DNA from: Cladophialophora immunda
Lineage: Eukaryota; Ascomycota; Eurotiomycetes; Chaetothyriales; Herpotrichiellaceae
DNA: 64,000 nt
Assembly: GCF_000835495.1 (NCBI RefSeq)
Contig: NW_015622542.1
Span: forward strand, 3,990,485 to 4,054,484
Direction of reading: 5' to 3'
The translations under genes and the position numbers were made by a program. This document shows, piece after piece, positions 11,228-21,919 of this stretch. Below the pieces are notes generated by a model. That model was given only the letters and a program-made list of their open reading frames with translations, was not told the DNA's origin and searched no databases. Position 1 is the stretch's first letter; every line of letters begins with the position of its first letter.

Positions 11228-11630
11228 TGTTGTCGGCAGACCACTAGAAAGATGTTGTCATGATATAGCAAAGCAGTTTTCGACCAGCGAGCGCTGCGGG
11301 TAACGAAATCGCGGATTCTGGACAGGTGAGGCCCAATGAAGTTGGAGCGAAAGCGCAGTTCCTAACGGATTTCAAAATTGTCGTTAACATGTAAACAAAA
11401 TTATGCAGCAGGCAACGTGTTTTCGGGGAATGACGCCAGTCCACGTGATGCGGAGGAGGCTGGTTTCGCAAGTGCCGCATTTCAAGTGCTTTCCTTCCCG
11501 CTCTGCAGGCTTCCACCATTCACTCACAGTGATCAGTTCATTCACCCTCAGCCGTGCTCTACATATATTCGGGTGAGTCCTGTGGCCAGTGCGACGACAA
11601 CCCGGGGACAACTAGCCCACGAAGAACGCC
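11228..11630. promoter_or_regulatory. Divergent promoter region NDC1 / PEP12 with E-box
   Basis: 403 bases between divergent start codons. It contains CACGTG at 11442-11447 within CCACGTGATG, a bHLH (Cbf1/Pho4-like) core. The same nine bases CACGTGATG recur in the GOS1/RPL35 divergent promoter at 53627-53635. Confidence 0.5.
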
Positions 11631-12473
11631 ATGTCGTTCGACAGACTATCGTCACTTGAGTCGCAACCTACCACCACCCGAAGGCAGGATGACCCGCAAT
11701 ACAGAGATGATCCAGAGTTTCAAAAGTTCACCGAGTCGCTTTCTACCCGACTCTTCGAACTGACCTCAAATATTTCGCGGCTCTCCAATCAACTCTCCAA
11801 AAAGGATACCGAGAGAGGTCGAGAGAGGATACATGATTTGCTGGAGGAGACCCGAGAGGGATTCAAAGAGGTGGGAGATGGGGTCAAGAGGGCGCAAACA
11901 TGGCCAGATTTGAATGTCAGTAGCTTTACTTCGCTAATGCCACAAACACACTGACACCGCAGTTAGCCTGCACAACGATACACAAATCAGAAACTCTCAC
12001 GAGAGTTTGCCTCCGCCCTGTCCGAATTCCAAGTGGTCCAGAGAAGGGCCATAGAGAGGGAACGAGCGTCGAAAGCTGCACTTGAGGAAGCCCAGTCAGG
12101 CCAATCGCCATCAGCAGAGGGTGGTCAACAACGCCAGTTGCTCGAAGAACCTCGGCTCGCAGAACAAAGCGAGGTCGATTTCCAAGAGAATTTAATTATC
12201 GAACGAGAAGGAGAGATCCGACAGATCGAACAATCGGTTGGCGAATTGAACGAGCTATTCCGAGATGTCGCCCATCTGGTTCGAGACCAAGGCGACATGA
12301 TTGATGCCATCGATATCAACGTCGAGAATACATTGACCGACACTCGGGGGGCCGACACAGAACTACGAAGCGCAAGCCGGTACCAGAAATCGGCCAGAAA
12401 CAAGGCTTGTTGCTTGTTAGTCATCTTAGCCGTAGTCCTGTTGATTGTGGTTCTGGCTGTTGTTCTCGGATGA
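11631..12473 (+). CDS. pep12: Endosomal Qa-SNARE (syntaxin Pep12)
   Basis: Syntaxin of the late endosome/prevacuolar compartment that drives fusion of Golgi-derived vesicles. Two exons: 11631-11915 and 11967-12473. The intron 11916-11966 uses GTCAGT and the acceptor TTAG; the nearer CAG at 11960-11962 would put an in-frame TAG next, so the TTAG is required. Joined protein of 263 residues reads DLNPAQRYTNQKLSREF, as in other fungal Pep12. Habc-type helices cover about 28-140, the Qa SNARE motif about 172-235 with the zero-layer Gln at about 203 (LVRDQGDMID), and a C-terminal membrane anchor at 243-262 (CCLLVILAVVLLIVVLAVVL). Between SNQLS and KKDTERGRERIHD a few residues common in relatives are missing. 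Confidence 0.93.
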
Positions 12474-12930
12474 GGAGCGATGTTGCAGCTTTTGGCGTTA
12501 CTGGTGTTCAATAAATCCGTGGCCCCATAACGATGGCTATGGAATGTATAGTCATTGTGTAGAGAGTTCTGTTCTCAGTTTGAGAAGCATCAACTAAGCG
12601 ATAAAGCTCATAAGGGCGGCTGCGAATCAGCCGTGAGTCGTGGATAGAATTATTACATGGTTTACAAGCTCTGTCCAGTGAAGATATTTCCTAGAGGGTA
12701 GGTAACTGGGATGTAACTCGGCCCAGGTGCGGTGTAATCTGCTATCGCTGTCATCCATGCGTGCATGTTGGACCGCGAGGCTGCGTTGGCAAGGCTGCAT
12801 TTCAGCCCCATCTTCGACGCGTGACGTAAAGTCTCCATTTCTCACCGCGTACCCTTTTCCGACCAGGAGGCCACTTTCTTCGTGATTTGTTCGACGTTGA
12901 CAAATATTCTTACCTTCGTAATGGCACGAT
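12474..12930. other. Intergenic: PEP12 3' UTR and SLD3 leader
   Basis: 457-base tandem spacer. The last ten bases include an ATG at 12921 that opens a short frame overlapping the SLD3 start (see the separate entry). Nothing else was recognised. Confidence 0.45.
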
Positions 12931-12986
12931 ATGCAATCATCATCCCCTTCGGATCTCCAACGACCAATACTCGTTCCAGCTGCTGA
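12921..12986 (+). promoter_or_regulatory. Overlapping out-of-frame upstream ORF of SLD3
   Basis: ATG at 12921 (context GTAATGG, purine at -3 and G at +4) opens 21 codons ending in TGA at 12984-12986, out of frame with and overlapping the SLD3 start at 12931. If the transcript begins upstream, ribosomes initiating here would bypass the main start. Whether the mRNA includes 12921 is unknown. Confidence 0.4.
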
Positions 12987-15900
12987 CAGCAGTTTGAACG
13001 TCGCGTTGGACTCCTCCAACCTCATCCACAGCAGGAAGAGGAAAAGCAACGATATTGAGCCCGACAATAATGGCTCGCAATCAGATGTCTTCGCTGCGAA
13101 GCTACTCTCTCCGAAGCATGCAACGCTCAAATTCGCGCCGGTAACGCTTGTCGCTCGAGCATGTCTCCCGTTAGCATGGCTCAACACCTCCAGTGGTGCT
13201 TGCGGCATGATCTTTGAAGCGGCCATTCTCTCTGTGGAAGAATGGGAACAACGCATCCTGCTCGTGCGTCAAATCCCCAATGGCGGTCTCTATGCCGTTG
13301 AGCGGATTGGCCAAGATGTCTATGTTGCATGTGCGTTGCACAACTTGGTTTTGGAACCATGGTGCCATGATGCCGCAATTGGAAAGGTAGCAGAGGTCAA
13401 AGTTGAGGAATTACTACGGGGAGAGGGAGATGGCGGTCCTCGCATTTGTCATACAAGAACAGGATCATTCTCGAGTTTGACAGCGTTGCCCACTCCGAAG
13501 AGTCCCAAGAAACCAACAAATCGACGCGGTGCCTTAGCCAGGATGTCAATCTTGAAGACCAAGGAGCGCGCCGTCGTGCACGGCTCCGTCGCTTCATCGA
13601 GCTCTCCTGGCCTCCTTCAGCCGATGACTACGGCTTCTTTGGATGATCTGGCTGGTCAGGATATGGTTCAGATCACCATCCCCGACGCCATTATACAATC
13701 ACCATCTATTCCATCCTCCTTTGTGTCGGATAGACCCATAACAGTCAGCCACAGCGCGGAGATGGGCTTGCGAAACCCAGTCGACAACACTGTTCCACTA
13801 AATGAGGCTCTTCCTTCTGTACCCGCGCCTCTTCCTACATCTCAAAACCCTTATACTGACATGGACCCTACGGGGCACGAGCGACTCCGCACACAGTATT
13901 TTGAGCACCTGTATACTTCTAAAACCTCCCTGGCATTTTACGTCAAAGGACCACTGAGTCGGGCGCGAGCACATGTGCGGTCAGGGGGAGATCCTGCAAA
14001 AGCAATATCCGAACTCTCCGAATTTTATGAGCAAAGTATATTGCCTACAAAGAAAATTGATCTCAAATACAAGGAATCTTTGGCGAAAATCATCAAAGAA
14101 CTGCCATCAAGGGCCCTCGAGCAGGAAGGAGAAGATTTCATTGGACAAGACGCAACTCAAAAGAAGAAAAGGTCTCGGAAGAAGAAAGCGAAGCTGGGTA
14201 AGGATTGTCTATGGCCCGATGAGGAGGACTTCGTTGCGAAGTGGTGGCGTGGCAGAGATTTGAAGGCGATGAGCCATACAGCGGCTAAACAAGCCGAGGA
14301 GATGCGGAAAGAATTCGCAGACTTGCGTATGCGAGAAAGTGAGATGCAAATGCTTCTAATTTTAGAGGCCATGTTGCTCGAACTCGCAGGGTCACGGCTC
14401 TCTGAGATTGCGAAGCCAGTGCAGGCAACGGATCCAGACGTCAAAGTCGAGTCGATCGAGGACGACAACAACGAGATTTTGGCCACAACTCCAAAAAGGC
14501 CACCAAAGGAGAAGAAGCGGCGCAACTGGTCGAGTGAGATCGATACCATTGTCGACCGTCTATGTATCTGGCACACTGTCAGCCTTGACGACCTCGCTGC
14601 AGCAGATGACAGAAGCCAGAACAATGGCAGCACCACCGCCTCTTCGAAACCTAATGACGCCCTCAAGGACTTCTGCAAGAACGTCCTCCTCCCGTTCTAC
14701 TCGACCAAACTTCCCGAGCAAATCAAATCAGTATCCCGTAAGCTCGGCGGACCCGAAATTTCGCCCAAGCGATCCAAAGAACCTCATCCAGCACCTGCAG
14801 TGACTCTGCATAAGTCGTCCTCAGTATCATCACTCATGAAGTCCAAACCAGCGCGGCCGCTGGCCAAACGGACTCTCGAAAGGGTTCTCAGTGAGGACCA
14901 CCAACTCAATCGCCACACCTCTCCGCCAACTACCTTGTCCCGCGGTTCATCCGTAGTAGCCTCCATGACGCATAACCCTATAATTCCAGCTCTAAAGCGC
15001 GAACCCTCGGAGAGGCCGGTCTCTCGCGGGGGCAATCTATCAAAGTCGCTCTCTTTCAGCAATCGCGAAATCGACCTTGCTGCAGATCAAAAAGCACATG
15101 AGCTGAAACGGCGCAAGCTTGACCGGTTGGCTCAGCAAAAGAAGGAATTGGAGGCCGCGATTGATGCGCTTAAGAAGCCTGATCGCAGGACCGTGGCGGG
15201 TCTGTTCATGGACGAGGTAGAGGACAGGAAGAGTAAGGACAAGGAGAGAAGAGCAGCAGTCCAGATATCTGCAACCCCCAGGGCGAGGAGGATCAAAGAG
15301 TCCATGCAGGAGCCAGAGTTGCCGCAACCGCCAAAATTGACGGTTCAGGGACAAGATCCGGCGACGGTAATTCCTTCGTCAACGATCAAGCCTCGGCCTG
15401 TACGTCTTGGAATACCGAGCTCAAACAGCACCACAAGGTCGTCAGCCACAAAACGAGCAGTCCTTGCAGCCATCCATGAGACGCCATCACGCGGGACTGA
15501 AAAGAAAACCTCAAATCCGCTGAACTTGCCTGGGCTTTGTCCCCCTTCAGCGAACGTGGTCGACGGATTCACGATCGCAGCGACCCCAGCATCTAAAGGA
15601 ACAAATCTAGGTAGGGAAAGCGTGCTTTTGTCTGACCTCGATGCTCCTTCCGGGTCACCAGGGCAGATTGGTCGTTTTGACGAGATCGACAGCGGGCAAA
15701 ACTTGCACATGACTCGGTCGCGCCGGCCAGTTCTGTTCACGCCGGTGAAAAGGTCTGAAGTGCCGCTGGACCATGTATTCCGGGACGCACCAGAGATTCC
15801 TGAGCAGGCCGGACGCATGATGGATCGAGTCATGGGCGGCAAGGGGCGCGGCATGATGGACGACAGCTTTCAGTGGTCGCAAAGCACTGATGGTTTGACG

Positions 15901-16008
15901 AAGACGCCTGGACGATGGTCTGTTGAGCAGAAGGACGTGCGCACGGAGGATGCTGAGGAGGGTGATATTTACGATAAATTGGGTTGGAATGATGACTTTG
16001 ACCTGTGA
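12931..16008 (+). CDS. sld3: DNA replication initiation regulator Sld3
   Basis: Sld3 loads Cdc45 onto the Mcm2-7 helicase at licensed origins and is phosphorylated by CDK to recruit Dpb11. Single exon, 1025 residues. The segment beginning near residue 328 (YTSKTSLAFYVKGPLSRARA) is the hallmark entry to the Sld3 central domain, which continues through SILPTKKIDLKYKESL and a Lys-rich KKKRSRKKKAKLGKDCLWP stretch to about residue 640. The N-terminal part (about 70-160) is also moderately structured. The C-terminal third is Ser/Pro/Arg-rich and disordered with several SP/TP sites, as expected for the CDK-controlled tail, and has a short coiled coil near 715-745 (DQKAHELKRRKLDRLAQQKK). The ending DIYDKLGWNDDFDL is typical of fungal homologues. 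An out-of-frame upstream ATG lies ten bases before the start. Confidence 0.88.
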   Translation: MQSSSPSDLQRPILVPAADSSLNVALDSSNLIHSRKRKSNDIEPDNNGSQSDVFAAKLLSPKHATLKFAPVTLVARACLPLAWLNTSSGACGMIFEAAILSVEEWEQRILLVRQIPNGGLYAVERIGQDVYVACALHNLVLEPWCHDAAIGKVAEVKVEELLRGEGDGGPRICHTRTGSFSSLTALPTPKSPKKPTNRRGALARMSILKTKERAVVHGSVASSSSPGLLQPMTTASLDDLAGQDMVQITIPDAIIQSPSIPSSFVSDRPITVSHSAEMGLRNPVDNTVPLNEALPSVPAPLPTSQNPYTDMDPTGHERLRTQYFEHLYTSKTSLAFYVKGPLSRARAHVRSGGDPAKAISELSEFYEQSILPTKKIDLKYKESLAKIIKELPSRALEQEGEDFIGQDATQKKKRSRKKKAKLGKDCLWPDEEDFVAKWWRGRDLKAMSHTAAKQAEEMRKEFADLRMRESEMQMLLILEAMLLELAGSRLSEIAKPVQATDPDVKVESIEDDNNEILATTPKRPPKEKKRRNWSSEIDTIVDRLCIWHTVSLDDLAAADDRSQNNGSTTASSKPNDALKDFCKNVLLPFYSTKLPEQIKSVSRKLGGPEISPKRSKEPHPAPAVTLHKSSSVSSLMKSKPARPLAKRTLERVLSEDHQLNRHTSPPTTLSRGSSVVASMTHNPIIPALKREPSERPVSRGGNLSKSLSFSNREIDLAADQKAHELKRRKLDRLAQQKKELEAAIDALKKPDRRTVAGLFMDEVEDRKSKDKERRAAVQISATPRARRIKESMQEPELPQPPKLTVQGQDPATVIPSSTIKPRPVRLGIPSSNSTTRSSATKRAVLAAIHETPSRGTEKKTSNPLNLPGLCPPSANVVDGFTIAATPASKGTNLGRESVLLSDLDAPSGSPGQIGRFDEIDSGQNLHMTRSRRPVLFTPVKRSEVPLDHVFRDAPEIPEQAGRMMDRVMGGKGRGMMDDSFQWSQSTDGLTKTPGRWSVEQKDVRTEDAEEGDIYDKLGWNDDFDL

Positions 16009-17793
16009 CGATGACCCGACGGGTGTTTTATATAGATTGTGAAGAACCCCCGCAGCTGCGGAGGATTGATGAATACCATGAACCAGAATGACTGCATCAA
16101 CGAGTTGGGCTGTTTGCTTTGAATTCTCGTTCATTCTCTGAGAACTTGCTGGTCACCATCTAGAAGAGGAGTTTTGTTCGAGGCGTCACCACATCCATGG
16201 GCACTTTCAGGGTCGACATCCGATCGGAAGATGCCTCGGAGTCTCGGCAAGGCTGAGACGAAACGCGAGAAGATATGGACCCTCATCGCTAGTGTGATTG
16301 CCCACGAAGTCTACCGCCTGTTCTCCGTGGGAAGGATTGAAACAATGTTGATCCGACGCGGCACGTGGGGGTGTCGGAGGAGTCGAAGGTGGACAACTGT
16401 TGCATCCCACTCATTCGGATCGTTCGCCTCAGCCATCGGGATTCGGCCTTCAGCAACATACTGGGACACTGGCAGGGAACGGTCTCAGCATTCTGGAACA
16501 CTGGGAATGTTGCTATATTGTGTAATTGTACGGTGCTCTCTCTCTCTCTCTCAATGAGGCGCAGCGGCAAATGTCGCCGCCACCGGGAATGTCCTCCATG
16601 GCTAGCACGAACTCGCCCAGAGATGGTGACACCCAAGGCTTAGTCCTTGGAATAGACCAGGGCTAGAACACTCCGGAAGGGGCTTCAGGCAGTGGCGTCA
16701 TCGGGGACCTTGTTGGAAGACTGTCAACTTCAGGCGTCTTGTTCAACAGATATTGTCTCCTGTGCACCACAGTAAATGGGCGAAAGGCAGTCTCAGGCTT
16801 TCGAAGTGGAGGCTCTGATGTATATTGTTTATCCAACCCTCTCTTTTTTTGGGGAGTGGTCCTCCTACAGGACCTCATTTCCCGCGAGATTGTTATTCTG
16901 TCGCAGGGCGGGAGTCGTCGTGGGTGGGTATCTCGATTGTTCCGTGGGGCAGTTCATACAGCGCTGAGGTACCTCGTGGTACCTGTTTTGCCTCCAAGTC
17001 GACGTGCTGGCAGGGCCTTGACTCCGAATCACGGCCGAAGATCGGAGCAAGGCTGCAGAATTCGCTCGGCACGACATCCACATGGCGCGACAAGGCTAAA
17101 CCGCAGGCGGAAAGAACTGCATCTCACTTCTCACCCTTCACCACCGCCGATAACGCTGCCACTGGGGCGAATCAAGGTCACCTCCCCTCACCGGGCAGAA
17201 GAGGCAGGAAAGAAACCAGAGCTTGACTCGTAAGGTTCTGCAGTCCTTTGGGCGCTTTTTTTTTTTCTTTCTCTCCGATCAATATCTAGCGTCAGGCTGG
17301 GCATCTTGTCTCGTGACTCCCCGAAGCAGAAAACGAGAACGAGACCTCGTCTTTCGCCATTTTTCGTTTTCTCTTCTCTTTCTTCACCTCTGTTCGTTTC
17401 TCGAAGTTCACTTTCCCACTGTCCTTATCCTCAGCACCTGGAGGTTCAACAGGCCTTCGAAGGGGGAAGAAGATAACTCTGTCGATCCTTCACACGCTCG
17501 TCCACAGGATTTCCAATCGCTTTTCTGTCCGTCTGAGTGTATGTCACCTGTGATCTCGCTCGCAAGAGTTTTTTGACCGCTTGATTTACCTCTACCCAAA
17601 CCCTCCCCCGAAGCAGCGTGGGATCCAAGTAAGTCGTTGTCGTTATCGCCAGCACACACGCATTCAAAAGGATATTCCCACCTCCTCTAACCAAAGCACC
17701 CACGAAACAGTATAAACATCCAAAACCAAACCTCCCTACTCTTCTCCCCATCCGCCAACGAGGAAAACCGCTTTGTGGTCCCCACAATCAACC
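16009..17793. other. Intergenic, gene-poor
   Basis: 1.8 kb with only short overlapping open frames in several phases, none recognisable. It contains a CT microsatellite (16536-16552), a CACGTG at 16362-16367, and a T/C-rich tract near 17255-17275 and 17340-17400 that looks like the promoter and leader of the small membrane protein gene at 17794. Confidence 0.4.
16536..16552. repeat. (CT)n microsatellite
   Basis: About eight uninterrupted CT units in non-coding sequence. Confidence 0.8.
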
Positions 17794-18012
17794 ATGATAT
17801 TCACGCGAGGAGTCTCCCTGACCAACTTCGTCATCGCCACGTCGGCGCTGGGCTTCCAGGTCTTCGTCCTCTACCCGTGGCACGAACGGCTGGACGAGGA
17901 ATTCCGCCGCCTGAAGCAGGAGCACCTCCGCGTCCTGCACCAGGGCGAGGAGGTCCGGCTCGGCGAACTCAAGGGCATCAATGAACAGCTCAAGAAACTC
18001 GGGCAGAAGTGA
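17794..18012 (+). CDS. Single-pass membrane microprotein, probably mitochondrial
   Basis: 72 residues from an ATG in good context (CAACCATGA). Residues 1-7 are followed by a hydrophobic segment at about 8-27 (SLTNFVIATSALGFQVFVLY), then PWHERLDEEF and a strongly charged helix likely to form a coiled coil to the end (about 32-71). Size, N-terminal helix and lack of a long presequence are typical of small inner-membrane or intermembrane-space proteins such as respiratory complex assembly factors, but I cannot name a family. A longer in-frame ATG at 17773 adds seven residues (MWSPQST) and is less likely. Codon use in the body is strongly C/G-ending (CTC, GTC, CGC), supporting real coding. Function unknown. 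Confidence 0.65.
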   Translation: MIFTRGVSLTNFVIATSALGFQVFVLYPWHERLDEEFRRLKQEHLRVLHQGEEVRLGELKGINEQLKKLGQK

Positions 18013-19076
18013 TTTGATGACATTTTTTCGGAAAAAGAGGACAAAATGATCGCACAGAAGGGCGTTGGTCTTTGGGGGGGTTTGGCTGGGAGTTGATTTT
18101 GCATCGTCATCAACATCGTCGTCATCATTAGACCGGAGTTTTTGATTGACGGCACTTGTCGTCGGGATATCATATGTGTGTTTATGTGTCTCTGTGTGTA
18201 TGTGTGTGTGTTTCTGGGTTACGCCCCCTTAGAGAGAACCTATCTATACACATAGAACCTAGAACCTTAGATACGGCAGAAGGGATCTATAGAATTAGAG
18301 AATACACGAACGGGGAGTTTTCTGCTTGGTTGTTGTTCGCATTATTGAAACAAGGGTGTTTCAATTTCAACAGCCAGCCAAAAAAACAGTCCTTTTGCCC
18401 CCAAAAAGAAAATGTCTCAATTCCACGGCTTCGACAGCAACGGGCAAACATACAAGTAAGCGCCGCCAGGTGATACGCACGTGCTTCCTCGGCACCTCGG
18501 TGCTTTTGGCATGAGAGATACTCGCACGTCCTGTACCTACGAGCATCTACCTAGGTACTTGTGGCTTGTACTTCGGTATGTACGTAACGACCTGCATGGC
18601 CGTGTGGAAGCGTACCTCTGGGAGGTAGTAATGTGCCGCCGCGCCCCAGGACCGCCCCGCAGGAATTTCTCCGAGCGGAGCCACACCGTAGGGAGGGAGG
18701 GTAGGTATGTACCAATATACTCGGTGCTCTACACTCTGGACGAAATATCTGTGTCGATCAAGCAGGGGAAAGGATACCAGCGAGTGACTGAACGAACTTC
18801 TACATTGTGGTGAACAGGGAGACGGAGATGCTTGGCGGTGGTGGGAAAAGGAGTACGAACACCAAAGACAGGGGGAAGACGAAGAAGGTGCTGAAGGAGA
18901 CATGCAACATGTACATTCATCCCTCGAGGGTATCATTTAAGATTTTCAACACGCCTAGATAGGTTCTAGCACGTTGCATGGACGTCGGAGAGCCCATCAA
19001 ATCGGCGGCTCAGGATGTCCAGCACACACAGCGTCTGTTTTAACCCCCTTTGCATATCTCAGCCTCGTCCAAATGG
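18013..19076. other. Convergent intergenic spacer
   Basis: 1.06 kb between the convergent microprotein and regulator genes. No gene was found. It has a TG-rich tract (18174-18213) and a GCACGTGC palindrome at 18477-18484. Confidence 0.4.
18174..18213. repeat. Imperfect (TG)n tract
   Basis: TG-rich simple sequence interrupted by TTTA and TC, in the 3' region of the microprotein gene. Confidence 0.7.
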
Positions 19077-21919
19077 CTACAATGCCGGATCCACATTCAT
19101 CAAATCGTCGCTCATGATATGCAACACTTGGGTAAACGTCCTCAGCCTCCTGCCGCTGATCCCGTCCATCAGGTTTGCAAAATCCAACAACACCCTCCTG
19201 GCACCCTCGTATCCTCCACTATGTGCCACTCCGCCCAAGGACAGGGCGCCACCGTACTTGACGAATTGATACACCAAACTGAAGTGCTCGTCCTCGCGGT
19301 TCGTGGTCAGATTTCGTTCGGCCGCTGTCGGGTCCAGACTCTCATCTTTGAAGCCCATATCGCCCAACTCGGCCCAGTCGGGGTCCGCGTCCATTAGCTC
19401 CACGGGCGCGGTGCCCTGCCGACCCGAGCTCGGGTTGACCATGAAGAGATAGAGACCCAACACGAGTGCGGAGGCGAACAGTGCTGTTACGCTATGGATT
19501 GTCACATTGTCGCTGACTCGGCGCTCAGACATGAGTTTGAAGTTCTGCGCTGCGTGTACGCACGCCCGGCGCGCCGCTTGAGTTTGGCTCCATTGGGAGA
19601 TGCTCTCGAGTGCACCGGTCGCAGGGGCAGCTCCGTGTCGACCGGCCGCCAACTCAAACATCCTAAAATCTGACAAGAGCATGACGCATAGACTGTGCCA
19701 GAGAACAATGCAATTCGTGTCGTCGACTTTCGAGAGTGGGCCCGCGGTGTGAGTGGCCGCAAGCAGCGCTGGTACAAGTGTGCTCGCGCGTGCATCGCCA
19801 GCATAGACGTGCCAGGGTATGTATGACCCAATGGTCAATTGATCCGGAGGCATGAGTCGTTGATAAGCTTCAAGAACCTGGATCTGGAGTAATGCGAGCA
19901 GTGATGAACGCCCCAGGTACCCTAACTTCCCTATCGGTGCCATATCATGCTTGTGCAGGTCCTCGATCCTGAACGTTGGGGCACTCTGGCTCTTCCCGCT
20001 ACGAAGCAGCGATTGCCATTGAGTCGCGGATTTGGCTTGAAAGAGGGCTTCATCGCAAGGCGCCACGACGCAGACCGACTCCGATCTCACAATCGGGGCC
20101 TTGGACAACAAATTTGAGAACCACGAATCGCAAAGCAGCAGTCCGAGGATCAGACGTTTGGCCGACTCTATCCGACTCCACGCTTTCCAACGATCGTCGG
20201 ATTCCGACATTTCGGATAGAAGCGCATCGAGGGATTGTCCATCACCGGCGGCGAACAACCCGTTTTGCTGGACCATAGCCAATAGACTGACATAAAGCAT
20301 CTGACTCTGATTAAAGCAATCTTTATCCCCAGTGATAACAGACAAGTTCAACGTCAGTAACCCCGTTGCAAACAAAACCATTTGTTGTGTCGGTGTTGCA
20401 GAACATCCTGCAGAGGCTGATAAATCATTACAAACACGTTGTAAAAAGCTGGGAAACATCTTCGATACGAATCTGGTGGCACCGGTGGTTCCCAGAATGC
20501 TCAAACCAACAAGACATATTGCGAATAGCATTTGTGCAGGAGTATTCCGAACAGAAAACGTTGCAATATGGATGAATGGGACGGTAGGGTGAAATCGGCG
20601 GAAGAAAAGGCCTAGCGCGATGTCGAGAATTTCGGCGGGAGGGAATTCTTCGTTCGCTGGCTGTTGTGAGGAGAGAGCTGGATCAACGACTGCTTGCAGT
20701 TTAGGCGAGTGATATGCTGACGGGGCGGGAGTGCGGAATGTGTCTCTCAATCGAACTCGACATTCAGTGTCGAGACCCCAATTCGACGCGGTCCGAAAGT
20801 CATCTGTGATAGGCGATTCCGAGAATAGATTATCCATTGGTGATGATGCGACTTCCCTCCAGAGAACTGGCATGATTCGATGGGCACGGCCTGGACGTGG
20901 GTTCCAACATCGCTGAACCCTAGAGAAGCGTTCTCGTGGAACTTTGGCGATATTTTTCGTCCTGTCCGCAGGGTCATAGGCTCTGCCGTTCACCAAATCT
21001 TTTGAGTCCTGGTACGGCTGCTGAGGGTCAGGAATGCCATAGGTTTGCAGGAAGTCGGGAGATTGATCCAGATCACCGAGCGAAGGAAACAACCACATCT
21101 GGAAAGGATCGTGAAAATTGCTGGTGCTGGGATTGTCCGGTTGAGGAAGCCACTCAAGATGGCTGTCCGAAAATTGGTTGGGCACAATCTCGGATCTGGG
21201 AGTCTGTCCAGGGTTGTGGGGGCTAGTGATTGAAGTTTCAAAGGTCGACACTTCACCGCTGTTCTGCGATGGAGACTGTTTCAGACCGTGTGAAGAACTT
21301 GAAGTCTTGTTGTTCATGGTGGTGATGGGGGAGGGCATCGTCCACGCCGAGCCAGGGAGCTGCATGCTAAGAGCATTGCCAGGATTCGACGAGGAATCAA
21401 GAAAAGGGTTAGACACATCTAGCGAAGATTGTCTGGCAGGTTGAGAAGGATCATTCCCGGTCTGAGAGAGGTAGTTACTGGGAGAGAGAATCTGCATCAA
21501 GGGAATACCCGTATGAGGTCCATTGGCCAAAGCACCAGGAGAGTTGATGTTGAAATCATCCTGGGAAGGCTGAGGGGGGACGCCCTCTGAGATGGTGTTC
21601 CTACGAGAGGAAGCATTGGCAGTAGTTGATTTGTCGTTCTTTTGGGCATGGCATTTCATATGCCGGAACAAGACATCGCTAGAGTGTGGTTAGTACCAGC
21701 TCGAACTACAAATAGCAGATTGAAGGAATCACGAACCTGCGAGAGAAAGCCTTGTCACAGATAGTACATGGATAGGGACGTTCACGCGTGTCTGGAAATG
21801 CATGAGTAAAGGGCTAGCGCGGGGTAGGCTGAATTTGACGTACGAGAGCGCTCGTGGCGCTTGAAGTGTTCAGTCTTTGTGAAACGGCGGCCACATACGG
21901 TACACTGTCGCAAGACCAT
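19077..21919 (-). CDS. C2H2 plus fungal-trans-domain transcription factor
   Basis: Three exons: 21844-21919, 21737-21791 and 19077-21678, with introns 21792-21843 (52 bases) and 21679-21736 (58 bases), giving 910 residues. The two small 5' exons encode two tandem C2H2 fingers with spacing CX2CX12HX3H: C6, C9, H22, H26 and C34, C37, H50, H54, linked by TREREPYP-like residues (THTRERPY type linker, here SHTRERPYP). Residues about 55-350 are Ser/Pro/Gln-rich. From about 390 the protein resembles the fungal-specific transcription factor middle homology region (LDIALGLFFRRFHPTVPFIH and onward). This architecture is common among regulators of carbon, lipid or secondary metabolism in Pezizomycotina; the target genes are not known. 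It heads a run of four minus-strand accessory genes. The start at 21919 is chosen because it immediately precedes the first finger. Confidence 0.88.

Noticed and set aside
12627..13256. Minus-strand 209-codon frame
   Set aside because: Most of it is antisense to the SLD3 N-terminus and its leader; composition is not protein-like.
16739..17233. Plus-strand 164-codon frame upstream of the microprotein
   Set aside because: Competes with equally long frames in other phases; no recognisable motif. More likely promoter or leader.
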